A DNA stretch of 54,587 nucleotides from contig NZ_PJBC01000015.1 of the NCBI RefSeq assembly GCF_002836515.1, forward strand, positions 1 to 54,587, given 5' to 3'. The stretch's first letter is position 1. Each line of letters starts with the position of its first letter. The notes under the pieces were generated by a model. The model did no database searches and was not told the origin of the DNA. It worked only from the letters and a program-made list of their open reading frames with translations. This document shows positions 40,432-49,140 of the stretch, in pieces. Source of the stretch: Pseudomonas sp. Choline-02u-1. GTDB lineage: Bacteria > Pseudomonadota > Gammaproteobacteria > Pseudomonadales > Pseudomonadaceae. A program made the translations under genes and the position numbers.

Positions 40432-40599
40432 TCAGTGGGTGGTCAAGCCTGCGGCATTCATGAACATGCGCATCAGGCTGGCGGCGATGAACAGCACGCC
40501 CACGCTGCCTACCCAGATCAGGGCCAACCAGCCGAGCCGCTGCCACAGCGGCTTTTTTTCGGCCTCTTCGATGTCGTGCAGGGAATGTTTGCCGGTCAT
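40432..40599 (-). CDS. Small DUF2474-type membrane subunit of the Cio oxidase
   Basis: A 55-residue protein too short for routine gene lists. It starts MTGKHSLHDIEEAEKKPLW and has a single transmembrane helix, WLALIWVGSVGVLFIAAS, followed by LMRMFMN. This pattern (W-x-R-L-x-W then IWVxSV and a closing Arg-Met segment) fits the DUF2474 proteins encoded beside cioAB, functional analogues of CydX. It probably stabilises the two large subunits. GAGG lies nine bases before ATG 40599. The gene is 77 bases after cioB, with a REP copy in between, and ends at the operon terminator. Confidence 0.85.
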   Translation of the reverse strand: MTGKHSLHDIEEAEKKPLWQRLGWLALIWVGSVGVLFIAASLMRMFMNAAGLTTH

Positions 40600-40643
40600 T
40601 GTCTTCAAACCTCTTCAAAATTGATGGCGCCGCTGGCGACGCC

Positions 40644-40667
40644 ATCGCGGGCAAGCCCGCTCCCACA
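40644..40667. repeat. REP element, type A, single
   Basis: One copy of the type A core with a substitution (ATCGCGGGCAAGCCCGCTCC) in the gap between cioB and the DUF2474 gene; internally it forms a small GCGGGC/GCCCGC hairpin. Confidence 0.8.
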
Positions 40668-40676
40668 GGGTTTCGC

Positions 40677-41684
40677 TTAGTGGTAACCATCTTCATGGGT
40701 GACCTTGCCGCGGAACACGTAGTAGCTCCAGAAGGTGTAACCCAGGATGAACGGGATGATGAACAGTGTGCCGACCAGCATGAAGCCCTGACTTTGCGGC
40801 GGCGCGGCGGCGTCCCAGATCGAGATCGACGGCGGCACGATGTTCGGCCACAGGCTGATGCCCAAACCACTGTAACCGAGGAAGATCAGCACCAGCGTCA
40901 GCAGGAACGGCGTGTAGTTGGCGTTACGTGCCACCGCGCGAATCAGCCCATACAAGGTCACCAGCACGAGAATCGGCACCGGCATGAACCAGAACAGATT
41001 CGGCATGCTGAACCAGCGCGAAGCAATTTCCGGGTGCGACAACGGTGTCCACAGGCTGACGATACCGATCACCGCCAGCAGGACGAACGCCAGCGGCCGC
41101 GCCAGATTGTGCATTTGTTCCTGCAACTTGCCTTCGGTTTTCATGATCAGCCAGGTGCAGCCGAGCAAGGCATACGCCACTACCAGCGCCGCGCCGCAGA
41201 ACAGCGTGAACGGCGTCAGCCAGTCCAGTGAACCCCCGGCAAACTGGCGGTTGACCACTGGCAAACCGTCGATGAACGCCCCCAGTGCCACGCCCTGAAA
41301 GAACGTCGCCGCGATCGAACCACCGATGAACGCCTTGTCCCAAAGGTGACGTTTTTCATCCTTGGCCTTGAAGCGGAACTCGAACGCCACGCCGCGGAAG
41401 ATCAGGCCCATCAGCATGAAGATCAGCGGCAGGTACAGCGCCGACAGCACCACCGAATAGGCCAGCGGGAACGCGCCGAACAACGCCGCGCCACCCAGCA
41501 CCAGCCATGTTTCGTTGCCGTCCCAGACCGGAGCGACCGTGTTCATCATCACGTCGCGATCGGTCTTGCCCGGCACGAACGGGAAGAGAATGCCGATGCC
41601 CAGGTCGAAGCCGTCCATGACCACGTACATCATGATGCCGAAGATGATGATCACGGCCCAGATCAGCGGAAGATCAATACCCAT
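40677..41684 (-). CDS. cioB: Cyanide-insensitive quinol oxidase subunit II
   Basis: A 335-residue CydB-family subunit with about eight transmembrane helices, beginning MGIDLPLIWAVIIIFGIMMY and containing DGFDLGIGILFPFV, APVWDGNETWLVLGGAALFG and FRGVAFEFRFKAKD, the conserved N-terminal block. It supports the haem-bearing subunit I in the bd-type oxidase that reduces oxygen with ubiquinol without proton pumping. It starts three bases after the cioA stop, so the two are translationally linked. The cioA Q-loop type, rather than cioB itself, indicates cyanide insensitivity. Confidence 0.95.
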   Translation of the reverse strand: MGIDLPLIWAVIIIFGIMMYVVMDGFDLGIGILFPFVPGKTDRDVMMNTVAPVWDGNETWLVLGGAALFGAFPLAYSVVLSALYLPLIFMLMGLIFRGVAFEFRFKAKDEKRHLWDKAFIGGSIAATFFQGVALGAFIDGLPVVNRQFAGGSLDWLTPFTLFCGAALVVAYALLGCTWLIMKTEGKLQEQMHNLARPLAFVLLAVIGIVSLWTPLSHPEIASRWFSMPNLFWFMPVPILVLVTLYGLIRAVARNANYTPFLLTLVLIFLGYSGLGISLWPNIVPPSISIWDAAAPPQSQGFMLVGTLFIIPFILGYTFWSYYVFRGKVTHEDGYH

Positions 41685-41687
41685 GAG

Positions 41688-43133
41688 TCAAATCTCCTTG
41701 GTCAAGCGAGTGTTGTCTTCGTGCTCGCCCTCGGCCGGATCGTCGGCTGCGGACAACGGACGCGCCGGGGTGCGTTTCTTGCCTGGACCACCGTCCGGCG
41801 TTTCGCTGCCCTCGCTGATCTTCGGCCCTTTGCGTACCAGACGCATCATGTAGCCCAGACCTGCGCCGAACAGGGCGAAATAGACCACGACGAACATGAT
41901 CAGGGTGATGCTCATCTGCATGAAGCTGTGGTTGGACGAAGCATCTGCAGTGCGCATCAAACCGTAGACCACCCATGGCTGACGGCCGATTTCCGTGGTG
42001 AACCAGCCAGCCAGAATCGCGATCAGGCCCGAAGGTCCCATCCACAAGGCCAGATGCAGGAACGGCCGCGAGGTATACAGCGAGTCGCGCTTGCGCAGCC
42101 ACAGACTCCACAACCCGGTGAAGATCATCAGGAAGCCGAGGCCGACCATGATCCGGAACGACCAGAACACGATGGTCGAATTCGGCCGGTCTTCGGGTGG
42201 AAATTCCTTCAGCGCCGGTACCTGTTTGTCCAGCGAATGAGTGAGGATCAGGCTGCCGAGATAAGGAATCTCCACGGCGAATTTGGTGCGTTCTTCTTTC
42301 ATGTCCGGCCAGCCGAACAGAATCAGCGGCGTCGCTTCGTCGCCATGGTTTTCCCAGTGGCCTTCGATTGCCGCGATTTTCGCTGGCTGATGCTTGAGCG
42401 TATTGAGGCCGTGGAAGTCGCCGATCACTGCCTGGATCGGCGCGACGATCAGCGCCATCCACATGGCCATCGACAACATGGTGCGGATCGCCGGGTTGTC
42501 CCTGCCACGCAGCAGGTGCCAGGCCGCCGACGAACCGACGAAGAACGCCGTCGCAACGAACGCGGCAGTCGCCATGTGCATCAGGCGATAAGGGAATGAC
42601 GGGTTGAAGACAATGGCCAGCCAGTCGGTCGGGATAACCTGGCCGTTGACGATCTCAAAGCCCTGCGGCGTCTGCATCCAGCTGTTGGAGGCGAGAATCC
42701 AGAAAGTCGAAATCAGCGTGCCGACCGCCACCATCACCGTCGAGAAGAAGTGCAGGCCGCGCCCGACCTTGTTCCAGCCGAACAGCATCACGCCGAGGAA
42801 ACCGGCCTCAAGGAAGAATGCCGTAAGCACTTCATAAGTCAGCAACGGCCCGGTAACAGCGCCGGCGAAGTCGGAGAAGCGGCTCCAGTTGGTGCCGAAC
42901 TGATAGGCCATGACCAGCCCGGAGACCACGCCCATGCCGAAGTTGACCGCGAAGATCTTCGACCAGAAATGGTAGAGGTCACGGTAGGTGTCGTTGCGGG
43001 TTTTCAGCCACAGACCTTCGAGCACCGCCAGGTAACTCGCCAGGCCAATGGTGATGGCCGGGAACAGAATGTGGAACGAGATGGTGAACGCGAACTGAAT
43101 TCGGGCGAGATCGAGAGCCTCTAAACCGAACAT
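41688..43133 (-). CDS. cioA: Cyanide-insensitive quinol oxidase subunit I
   Basis: A 481-residue CydA-family subunit that binds haems b558, b595 and d and oxidises ubiquinol. The N-terminal LARIQFAFTISFHILFP includes the haem-ligand His; GMGVVSGLVMAYQFGTNW and the quinol-site block ending GREPWVVYGLMRTADAS-like (here GRQPWVVYGLMRT) are present. The Q-loop is short, as in CioA enzymes that resist cyanide. The C-terminal cytoplasmic tail is charged. AGAGGAAG sets ATG 43133. Upstream lies a perfect ANR/FNR box. Pseudomonads that make hydrogen cyanide use this oxidase to respire during cyanogenesis; in P. aeruginosa ANR represses it at low oxygen. Confidence 0.94.
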   Translation of the reverse strand: MFGLEALDLARIQFAFTISFHILFPAITIGLASYLAVLEGLWLKTRNDTYRDLYHFWSKIFAVNFGMGVVSGLVMAYQFGTNWSRFSDFAGAVTGPLLTYEVLTAFFLEAGFLGVMLFGWNKVGRGLHFFSTVMVAVGTLISTFWILASNSWMQTPQGFEIVNGQVIPTDWLAIVFNPSFPYRLMHMATAAFVATAFFVGSSAAWHLLRGRDNPAIRTMLSMAMWMALIVAPIQAVIGDFHGLNTLKHQPAKIAAIEGHWENHGDEATPLILFGWPDMKEERTKFAVEIPYLGSLILTHSLDKQVPALKEFPPEDRPNSTIVFWSFRIMVGLGFLMIFTGLWSLWLRKRDSLYTSRPFLHLALWMGPSGLIAILAGWFTTEIGRQPWVVYGLMRTADASSNHSFMQMSITLIMFVVVYFALFGAGLGYMMRLVRKGPKISEGSETPDGGPGKKRTPARPLSAADDPAEGEHEDNTRLTKEI

Positions 43134-43294
43134 ATGGCTTCCTCTGTCAGGTAGTACGGGTAGCGGACCCGGAGGCCTGCACCACTGCCCCCACGGATAT
43201 GGAGTGCGGCGAATTCGGATTCGTTCTTTTTTTACAACCATCGCAACGCAGGGAGTCTGGCCAACTGGCCGTCAGATCAGTTCCGGATGAGGCC

Positions 43295-43308
43295 TTGATC
43301 TGGATCAA
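43295..43308. promoter_or_regulatory. ANR/FNR box upstream of cioA
   Basis: TTGATCTGGATCAA is an exact match to the TTGAT-N4-ATCAA consensus, a perfect palindrome. It lies 162 bases before the cioA start in a 394-base gene-free interval between cioA and the MFS gene, in which I see nothing else distinct. ANR is the oxygen-sensing FNR homologue of Pseudomonas. Confidence 0.85.
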
Positions 43309-43527
43309 GCAACGTTGAAAGAGTAGTCCCATTTTTGCCAACGAACTGCGTGGTCGTTTGCCGCGTGGCAAGTTGTCTCACTCTTCAGAATCAATCGAAT
43401 GGCCGACGCGCCTGATCCACGCGGCTTACAAAATCGTTGTCTGGCTGACCGAATTATTTCCAGTAGCAACTTCCTGTTACAGACTGGTGATAATCTCGCC
43501 GTTCACTCGTCCAAGACTTGCCTTCAG

Positions 43528-44763
43528 ATGCCCACACCAGCGCCCCTGCTGTTACGTCACCATCGCCCGTTCATGGCCTTCTGGCTGGCGCGAATTTTCA
43601 CCGCCAGCGGTTTCCAGATGCTCACCGTGGCGATTGGCTGGAATCTTTATCAACTGACCGGCAACGTACTGGATCTGGGCCTGGTCGGGCTGGTCGAATT
43701 CGCCCCGCGTGTACTGTTCATGCTGCACACCGGGCATGTCGCCGATCGCTATGACCGGCGCAAGGTCGCCGCGCTCTGTCAGTCGTTGCAGGCATTGATT
43801 GCCTTGGCGCTGGCCATCGGCAGTGCGACGGACCATGTCACCCGCGAGATGATTTTTATCCTCGCCTTTCTGCTCGGCGCGGCACGTTCGTTCGAGATGC
43901 CGACGACTCAGGCGCTGCTGCCGAGCATCGTCCCCAGCGCGCTTTTCCCCCGTGCAGTGGCCGCCGCGCAATCAGCGCAACAGTCGGCCACCATCGTCGC
44001 CCCGGCTCTCGGCGGCTTGCTCTATGCATTTGGCAGCGTCTGGGTCTACGGCCCGACCGTGTTGCTGTATGTGATCGCCTGTTCGCTGATGCTCAACCTG
44101 CCGGCACGCCAGACGCCGTTGAATAAAGGCAAAGCCACGCTGGATTCATTGCTGGCCGGGATTCGCTTCATCCGCAGTCGCCCGGACATCCTTGGCGCGA
44201 TCTCGCTGGATCTGTTCGCCGTGTTGCTCGGTGGCGCCACGGCGTTGCTGCCGGTATTCGCCAAGGACATTCTGCTGACCGGTCCGTGGGGCCTGGGTTT
44301 GCTGCGCTCGGCGCCAGCGGTGGGCGCGTTGCTGATGTCACTGTTTCTGGCGCGATTTGCCGTGGAACGCAATGTCGGCCGGGTGATGTTCACCGCTGTC
44401 GGCATCTTCGGCGTCGCCACCATCGCGTTCGGCCTGTCGACCTCGTTCTGGTTCTCGCTGGCGGTACTGGTGGTGCTCGGCGCGGCGGACATGATCAGCA
44501 TGGTCATCCGCGCCTCGTTCGTGCAGTTGGAAACCCCGGACGAAATGCGCGGCCGGGTCAGCGCGGTCAACGGCCTGTTCATCGGCGCTTCCAACCAGTT
44601 GGGCGAATTCGAATCCGGCCTCACCGCCCACTGGTTCGGCACCGTGCCGGCGGTGGTCATGGGCGGGATCGGCACGCTGGTGGTGACGGGAACGTGGATC
44701 AAACTGTTCCCGACGTTGGTCAATCGGGACCGGATGCATGTGCCGGTGGAGGAGAAGGTCTGA
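43528..44763 (+). CDS. MFS exporter, EntS-like (MFS_3 family)
   Basis: A 411-residue inner-membrane protein with 11-12 helices. The motif between helices 2 and 3 is GHVADRYDRRKV, the major-facilitator signature, and the block GAARSFEMPTTQALLPSIVP is typical of the EntS/enterobactin-exporter-like group. The product is a small-molecule exporter of unknown substrate. ATG 43528 (MPTPAPLLLRHH) is chosen because the first helix follows closely; a longer frame from 43399 would prefix about 43 polar residues. No good ribosome site is visible, so the start is moderately certain. Confidence 0.85.
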   Translation: MPTPAPLLLRHHRPFMAFWLARIFTASGFQMLTVAIGWNLYQLTGNVLDLGLVGLVEFAPRVLFMLHTGHVADRYDRRKVAALCQSLQALIALALAIGSATDHVTREMIFILAFLLGAARSFEMPTTQALLPSIVPSALFPRAVAAAQSAQQSATIVAPALGGLLYAFGSVWVYGPTVLLYVIACSLMLNLPARQTPLNKGKATLDSLLAGIRFIRSRPDILGAISLDLFAVLLGGATALLPVFAKDILLTGPWGLGLLRSAPAVGALLMSLFLARFAVERNVGRVMFTAVGIFGVATIAFGLSTSFWFSLAVLVVLGAADMISMVIRASFVQLETPDEMRGRVSAVNGLFIGASNQLGEFESGLTAHWFGTVPAVVMGGIGTLVVTGTWIKLFPTLVNRDRMHVPVEEKV

Positions 44764-44767
44764 ACTT

Positions 44768-45319
44768 TCAAGCCATCAACTCCCCCGCCATCTTCAACCG
44801 CAACGCCTTGCCGCCAAGTTGCTCGACCAGGGTCAAGGCAAACTCCAGCGCCGCGCCCGAGCCTTGGGCGGTGATGCAGTTGCCGTCGACCACCACCGGT
44901 TGATCAACAAACGTACAGCCTGAGAGTTGGTGGCTGGCGCCGGGCAGGCAGGTCATGCGGCGCTGGCGCAGCACACCTGTAGCTTGCAGCGCGACAGCCG
45001 GGGCTTCGCCGATGGCGGCGAACAGTCGGCCGGCGCTGGCTTGATCCTTGAGCAATTGCTGCAAGGGCTGATGCGCCGCCAAATGCTGCGAACCGACGGC
45101 GCCGCCCGGCAAGACGATCAGGTCAAAGCTTTGCGCCAGCACATCGACCAGCATGCCGTCGGCGGTGAGCCGGGTGCCGCGCGCGCAGGTCAGCATGCGC
45201 CGGCCTTCGATGCTGGCGGCGACCACCTCGATGCCGGCGCGGCGCAGCACGTCGATCAGGGTCACGCTTTGCAAATCATCGACGCCCTCGGCGAGGGCAA
45301 TCAGAGCTCTGGAAGTCAT
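44768..45319 (-). CDS. DJ-1/PfpI-family protein lacking the usual nucleophilic cysteine
   Basis: A 183-residue flavodoxin-like protein of the DJ-1/YajL group: MTSRALIALAEGVDDLQ with the conserved Glu near residue 11, and FDLIVLPGGAVGSQHL. At the nucleophile elbow the family reads AAIC(A)xP; here it is AAIGEAP, so Gly104 replaces the Cys that defines chaperone, deglycase or glyoxalase activity. The rest of the fold is intact. It may be a binding or regulatory relative rather than an enzyme, or may use Cys45 or Cys124 differently; this is inference. Convergent with the MFS gene, separated by four bases. Confidence 0.85.
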   Translation of the reverse strand: MTSRALIALAEGVDDLQSVTLIDVLRRAGIEVVAASIEGRRMLTCARGTRLTADGMLVDVLAQSFDLIVLPGGAVGSQHLAAHQPLQQLLKDQASAGRLFAAIGEAPAVALQATGVLRQRRMTCLPGASHQLSGCTFVDQPVVVDGNCITAQGSGAALEFALTLVEQLGGKALRLKMAGELMA

Positions 45320-45386
45320 GGGCGCTTTCCGCTGGGTAGTCTGTAAAGCGTAGACAGCTTTGTCCCACCCTGTTCGAAGACAGCCG

Positions 45387-45833
45387 TTACTTGATGTAAA
45401 GCTGGGTCGAGAGTGTGTTGCGCGGGGCGTTTATCGAAGTGTTGCTGAAGCTGAAGGTGCCTTCCTGCTTGCCAGCCAGATCGAAGGTATAAAGAGAACC
45501 GACGGTTTTGCTGCCAGGCGTGCACTCGGTGAGATTGCCATTATCGAAGGCACACACCGGACCTCGGGTGCCGTTGACCTCGAAGCCATCCAGAGTCACG
45601 TGCGGCTGGTTCTGGCCATAGCCGACTTCCAGCACGTAGACCCTGATGTTCGGCCCGCTGTGATTGCACTGGGTTTGCGGTTGGTTATCGGCAATATCCT
45701 CCAGGCCGCAGGACGGCGATTGCACCTTGATCACCTTCACTTCGCTCAACGGCGGCGCCGATGCCGCGAACGCCGGGACTGCCACCAGCACTGCTGCAAC
45801 CAATCCAAAAACTGTTATCCCGCCGTTGCGCAT
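45387..45833 (-). CDS. Secreted/periplasmic protein of unknown function
   Basis: A 148-residue protein with a signal peptide MRNGGITVFGLVAAVLVAVP ending in FAASA, then a beta-rich mature domain with four cysteines (SPSCGLED, TQCNHSG, PVCAFDNGN, TECTPGSK) that could form two disulfides. The C-terminus FSFSNTSINAPRNTLSTQLY suggests an immunoglobulin-like fold. I do not recognise the family with certainty; it resembles short DUF4354-like periplasmic proteins. The ribosome site at ATG 45833 is weak, and a much longer upstream frame is not credible because it would bury the signal. Confidence 0.7.
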   Translation of the reverse strand: MRNGGITVFGLVAAVLVAVPAFAASAPPLSEVKVIKVQSPSCGLEDIADNQPQTQCNHSGPNIRVYVLEVGYGQNQPHVTLDGFEVNGTRGPVCAFDNGNLTECTPGSKTVGSLYTFDLAGKQEGTFSFSNTSINAPRNTLSTQLYIK

Positions 45834-46053
45834 GCCTGCCCACTCCGAAAAATCAGCGCGCAGTATGGCGCAGTTGTCTGCTGCGCAAAACTTCGCCGAC
45901 GATCGACACCAACATCCGCCAAATTCTTCACGCGGCTGGTATGATGCGCGGCTTTTTCCGGCCCACGACAATTTTCCAGGCGCTTGCGACGGTCTGTGCT
46001 TTGCTGTTGAGGTCGATACATTCACGGCGCCATGCGCGCCCCGGGGAGCAGAC

Positions 46054-47349
46054 ATGCTGGAAAGGCTGTTTCAACTCAAGGCACACAACACCAACGTGCG
46101 CACCGAAATTCTTGCGGGCGTCACGACTTTCCTGGCCATGGCTTACATTCTGTTCGTCAACCCGAGCATCCTCGGCGAGACCGGTATGGACAAGGGCGCG
46201 ATCTTCGTCGCCACCTGTCTGGCGGCCGCCATCGGTTCGACCGTGATGGGCCTGATCGCCAACTACCCGATCGCCCTCGCCCCTGGCATGGGCCTGAACG
46301 CCTTCTTTACCTACACCGTGGTTCTGCACATGGGCCACACCTGGCAGGTGGCGCTGGGTGCGGTGTTCATTTCCGCCGTGCTGTTCTTCCTGTTGTCGAT
46401 CTTCCGCATTCGGGAATGGATCATCAACGCCATCCCGCTGCCACTGCGCTCGGCGATCGCCGCCGGTATCGGCCTGTTCCTGGCGCTGATCGCCCTGCAC
46501 AACGCCGGCATTGTGGTCAGCAACCCGGCGACCATGGTCGGCCTCGGCGATCTGACCAAGCCTGCACCGATTCTGGCCACCGTCGGCTTTGCCGTGATTG
46601 TCGCGCTCGAAGCGCTGAAAGTGCGCGGCGCGGTGCTGATCGGCATTCTCGCCGTGACCGTCGCCTCGATCGTACTGAACGTCACCGAGTTCGGCGGCAT
46701 CCTGTCGATGCCGCCGTCGTTGGCGCCGACCTTCCTGCAACTGGACATCAAAGGCGCACTGGACATCGGTCTGGTCAGCGTGATCTTCGCCTTCCTGTTC
46801 GTCGACCTGTTCGACAACTCCGGAACCCTGATCGGCGTCGCCAAGCGCGCCGGCCTGATGGGCAAGGACGGCCACATGCCGAAAATGGGTCGCGCGCTGA
46901 TCGCCGACAGCACTGCGGCCATGGCCGGCTCGCTGCTCGGTACTTCGACCACCACCAGTTACATCGAATCCGCGGCCGGCGTCAGTGCCGGTGGCCGCAC
47001 TGGCCTGACCGCCATCGTCGTGGCAATCCTGTTCCTGCTGGCGCTGTTCTTCTCGCCCCTGGCGGCCAGCGTTCCAGCCTTCGCCACCGCGCCAGCCCTG
47101 CTGTTCGTCGCCGTGCTGATGACATCCGGCCTGGCGGAAATAGACTGGGACGACATCACCGTGGCTGCGCCGGTTGTGGTCACCGCGCTGGCCATGCCGT
47201 TCACCTATTCGATCGCCAACGGCATCGCCTTCGGCTTCATCGCCTGGACCGCCATCAAGCTGCTGTCCGGCCGTGCCCGTGAGCTGAACCCGGCACTGGT
47301 GATTCTGTCGATTCTGTTTGTGATCAAGTTGGGTTGGTTCAACGCATGA
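46054..47349 (+). CDS. NCS2/AzgA-type purine permease
   Basis: A 431-residue inner-membrane carrier of the adenine/guanine/hypoxanthine group of the nucleobase-cation symporters. Diagnostic blocks are [54 protein letters not shown] and [20 protein letters not shown]. Twelve to fourteen helices are expected. The protein imports a purine base with protons. ATG 46054 follows GGGGAG; longer upstream frames run through noncoding DNA. Its stop overlaps the trmA start (ATGA), so the two are cotranslated. I see no purine riboswitch in the leader. Confidence 0.92.
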   Translation: MLERLFQLKAHNTNVRTEILAGVTTFLAMAYILFVNPSILGETGMDKGAIFVATCLAAAIGSTVMGLIANYPIALAPGMGLNAFFTYTVVLHMGHTWQVALGAVFISAVLFFLLSIFRIREWIINAIPLPLRSAIAAGIGLFLALIALHNAGIVVSNPATMVGLGDLTKPAPILATVGFAVIVALEALKVRGAVLIGILAVTVASIVLNVTEFGGILSMPPSLAPTFLQLDIKGALDIGLVSVIFAFLFVDLFDNSGTLIGVAKRAGLMGKDGHMPKMGRALIADSTAAMAGSLLGTSTTTSYIESAAGVSAGGRTGLTAIVVAILFLLALFFSPLAASVPAFATAPALLFVAVLMTSGLAEIDWDDITVAAPVVVTALAMPFTYSIANGIAFGFIAWTAIKLLSGRARELNPALVILSILFVIKLGWFNA

Positions 47350-48425
47350 GTTTCGATTCCCAAGCCTACGCCGAACAACTCGAAGCCAAGGTCGCGCGCT
47401 TGCGTGAGCTGCTGGCGCCGTTCGATGCACCCGAGCCGACGGTGTTTGATTCGCCGTTGCAGAACTTCCGCCTGCGCGCCGAATTCCGCCTGTGGCGCGA
47501 GGGTGGCGAACGGCATTACGCGATGTTCTCTCAGGACGACAAGCGAACGCCGATCCTCATCGAGCAATTCCCGATTGCCAGCCTGCGCATCAATCAGTTG
47601 ATGCCGCAGTTGAAAGCGGCATGGCAGGCCAGTTCGGCGCTGAGCCATAAGTTGTTCCAGGTCGAATTCCTGACCACGCTGGCCGGGGACGCGATGATCA
47701 CCCTGTGCTATCACCGCCCGCTGGACGAGCACTGGCACGCGGCGGCGACTCGGTTGTCGGCCGATCTCGGCGTGAGCATCATCGGCCGCTCCAAGGGCAG
47801 GCGCGAAGTGCTTGGCCAGGATTATGTCGTCGAAAAGCTCGAAGTCGGCGGTCGCACCTTCAGCTATCGCCAGCCCGAAGGCGCGTTCACCCAGCCCAAT
47901 GGCACGGTGAACCAGAAGATGCTCAATTGGGCATACGAAGCCTTGGGCGATCGCAGCGATGATCTGCTGGAGTTGTACTGCGGCAACGGCAACTTCACCC
48001 TGCCGCTGGCGACTCGCGTGCGCAAAGTGCTCGCTACCGAAATCAGCAAGACCTCGGTCAACGCTGCCCTGAGCAACCTCAGCGAAAACGCTGTGGATAA
48101 CGTCACGCTGGTGCGTTTGTCCGCCGAGGAGCTGACCGAAGCGCTCAACGAAGTGCGCCCGTTCCGCCGCCTGCACGGCATCGACCTGAAGAGCTATGAG
48201 TTCGGCAGCGTCTTCGTCGACCCACCGCGCGCCGGCATGGACCCGGACACCTGCGAACTGACGCGGCGCTTCGACAACATCCTCTACATCTCCTGCAACC
48301 CGGACACCTTGGCCGCCAACATCGCCCAACTGCACGACACCCATCGCATCACCCAGTGCGCGATGTTTGACCAGTTCCCGTGGACGCATCACATGGAATC
48401 GGGTGTGTTGCTGACCCGGCGCTGA
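47346..48425 (+). CDS. trmA: tRNA (uracil-54,C5)-methyltransferase
   Basis: A 359-residue SAM-dependent enzyme that makes ribothymidine at position 54 of tRNA (and U341 of tmRNA). Motifs: the SAM site [28 protein letters not shown], and the catalytic cysteine Cys317 in [15 protein letters not shown]. The N-terminal [13 protein letters not shown] and [10 protein letters not shown] belong to the central RNA-binding part; no TRAM domain is present, as in E. coli TrmA. Start ATG 47346 overlaps the permease stop. A terminator follows 22 bases after the stop. Confidence 0.96.
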   Translation: MSFDSQAYAEQLEAKVARLRELLAPFDAPEPTVFDSPLQNFRLRAEFRLWREGGERHYAMFSQDDKRTPILIEQFPIASLRINQLMPQLKAAWQASSALSHKLFQVEFLTTLAGDAMITLCYHRPLDEHWHAAATRLSADLGVSIIGRSKGRREVLGQDYVVEKLEVGGRTFSYRQPEGAFTQPNGTVNQKMLNWAYEALGDRSDDLLELYCGNGNFTLPLATRVRKVLATEISKTSVNAALSNLSENAVDNVTLVRLSAEELTEALNEVRPFRRLHGIDLKSYEFGSVFVDPPRAGMDPDTCELTRRFDNILYISCNPDTLAANIAQLHDTHRITQCAMFDQFPWTHHMESGVLLTRR

Positions 48426-48446
48426 TTGCGGGTAGTTGAAAAGAGA

Positions 48447-48472
48447 AAGCCGTCGTGATTGACGGCTTTTTT
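48447..48472 (+). terminator. Rho-independent terminator of the permease-trmA operon
   Basis: AAAGCCGTC-GTGATT-GACGGCTTT followed by more Ts (T6 in all, 48467-48472). Confidence 0.9.
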
Positions 48473-48482
48473 ATGGGCGATC

Positions 48483-48563
48483 TAAAAGATCGCAGCCTTC
48501 GGCAGCTCCTGCAGATAACCGCGTTCCACATGCAGGAGCTGCCTAAGGCTGCGATCTTTTGAT
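48483..48563. repeat. REP pair, type B (inverted)
   Basis: AAAAGATCGCAGCCTTCGGC...CTCCTGCAG at the left and TGCAGGAGCTGCCTAAGGCT...GATCTTTT at the right. The terminal T of TAGGAG has become C in both arms (compensatory), so pairing is preserved. Confidence 0.88.
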
Positions 48564-48565
48564 CT

Positions 48566-48580
48566 GTGCGATTACCGAAC
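48566..48580. promoter_or_regulatory. PcaR-like box upstream of aroQ
   Basis: GTGCGATTACCGAAC differs at one base from GTGCGATTATCGAAC, the reverse complement of the PcaR operator (GTTCGATAATCGCAC) as I recall it from P. putida pca promoters. It lies 115 bases upstream of the aroQ start. An exact copy lies in the quiC-MFS interval. Confidence 0.65.
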
Positions 48581-48614
48581 ATAAAACACCAAGGTCATTT
48601 TTGTTCAATTGACC

Positions 48615-48635
48615 AATGTAACCACCTGGTACATT
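48615..48635. promoter_or_regulatory. Inverted repeat upstream of aroQ, candidate TetR operator
   Basis: AATGTA(A)CCA-CC-TGGTACATT has nine-base arms with a single extra A in the left one. It lies 60 bases before the aroQ start. A TetR-family gene is within the same cluster, and a related sequence occurs at 52933-52946. Confidence 0.45.
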
Positions 48636-48694
48636 TTATCCCCACAGGCTGAAACCTCTCGGCCGATGCCAAAAACAAGAAGTGGAGTTGCCCC

Positions 48695-49135
48695 ATGTCC
48701 CCTATCGTTCTGGTGCTTAACGGCCCGAACCTGAACCTGCTCGGCACGCGTGAGCCGGCGACTTATGGTCATGAAACCCTGGCGGATATTTCGGCGCTGT
48801 GTGGTCGCGCGGCTGACGAGTTCGGCCTGACGGTGGAGTTTCGCCAGACCAACCACGAAGGCGAGCTGCTCGACTGGATTCACGCGGCGCGCGGTCGTTG
48901 CGCGGGGATCGTGATCAATCCGGCCGCGTGGACGCATACGTCGGTGGCTATTCGCGATGCCTTGGTCGCCAGTGAGTTGCCGGTGATCGAGGTGCATCTG
49001 TCCAACGTGCATGCCCGCGAGCCGTTCCGTCATCACTCGTTTGTTTCCGGCATCGCCACGGCGGTGATGTGCGGCTTCGGCAGCCATGGTTATCGCCTGG
49101 CGCTGGAGCATTTCAGTCAGCGGTTGCAGGGATGA
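48695..49135 (+). CDS. aroQ: Type II 3-dehydroquinate dehydratase
   Basis: A 146-residue subunit of the dodecameric enzyme that interconverts 3-dehydroquinate and 3-dehydroshikimate. The N-terminus [15 protein letters not shown] carries Arg19 and is followed by the catalytic Tyr24; [16 protein letters not shown] and [17 protein letters not shown] (catalytic His) complete the active site. Its location with quinate/shikimate dehydrogenase and quiC points to a catabolic role in quinate breakdown rather than the shikimate pathway, probably a second aroQ copy in this genome (P. aeruginosa has such an arrangement around PA0242-PA0245). GTGGAG gives the ribosome site. Its stop overlaps an ATG of the next gene. 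Confidence 0.95.
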   Translation: MSPIVLVLNGPNLNLLGTREPATYGHETLADISALCGRAADEFGLTVEFRQTNHEGELLDWIHAARGRCAGIVINPAAWTHTSVAIRDALVASELPVIEVHLSNVHAREPFRHHSFVSGIATAVMCGFGSHGYRLALEHFSQRLQG

Positions 49136-49140
49136 AGGCC

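Noticed and set aside
45840..46053. Purine riboswitch ahead of the NCS2 permease
   Set aside because: No conserved three-way-junction core or loop-loop sequence could be found by eye, and this class is rare in pseudomonads.
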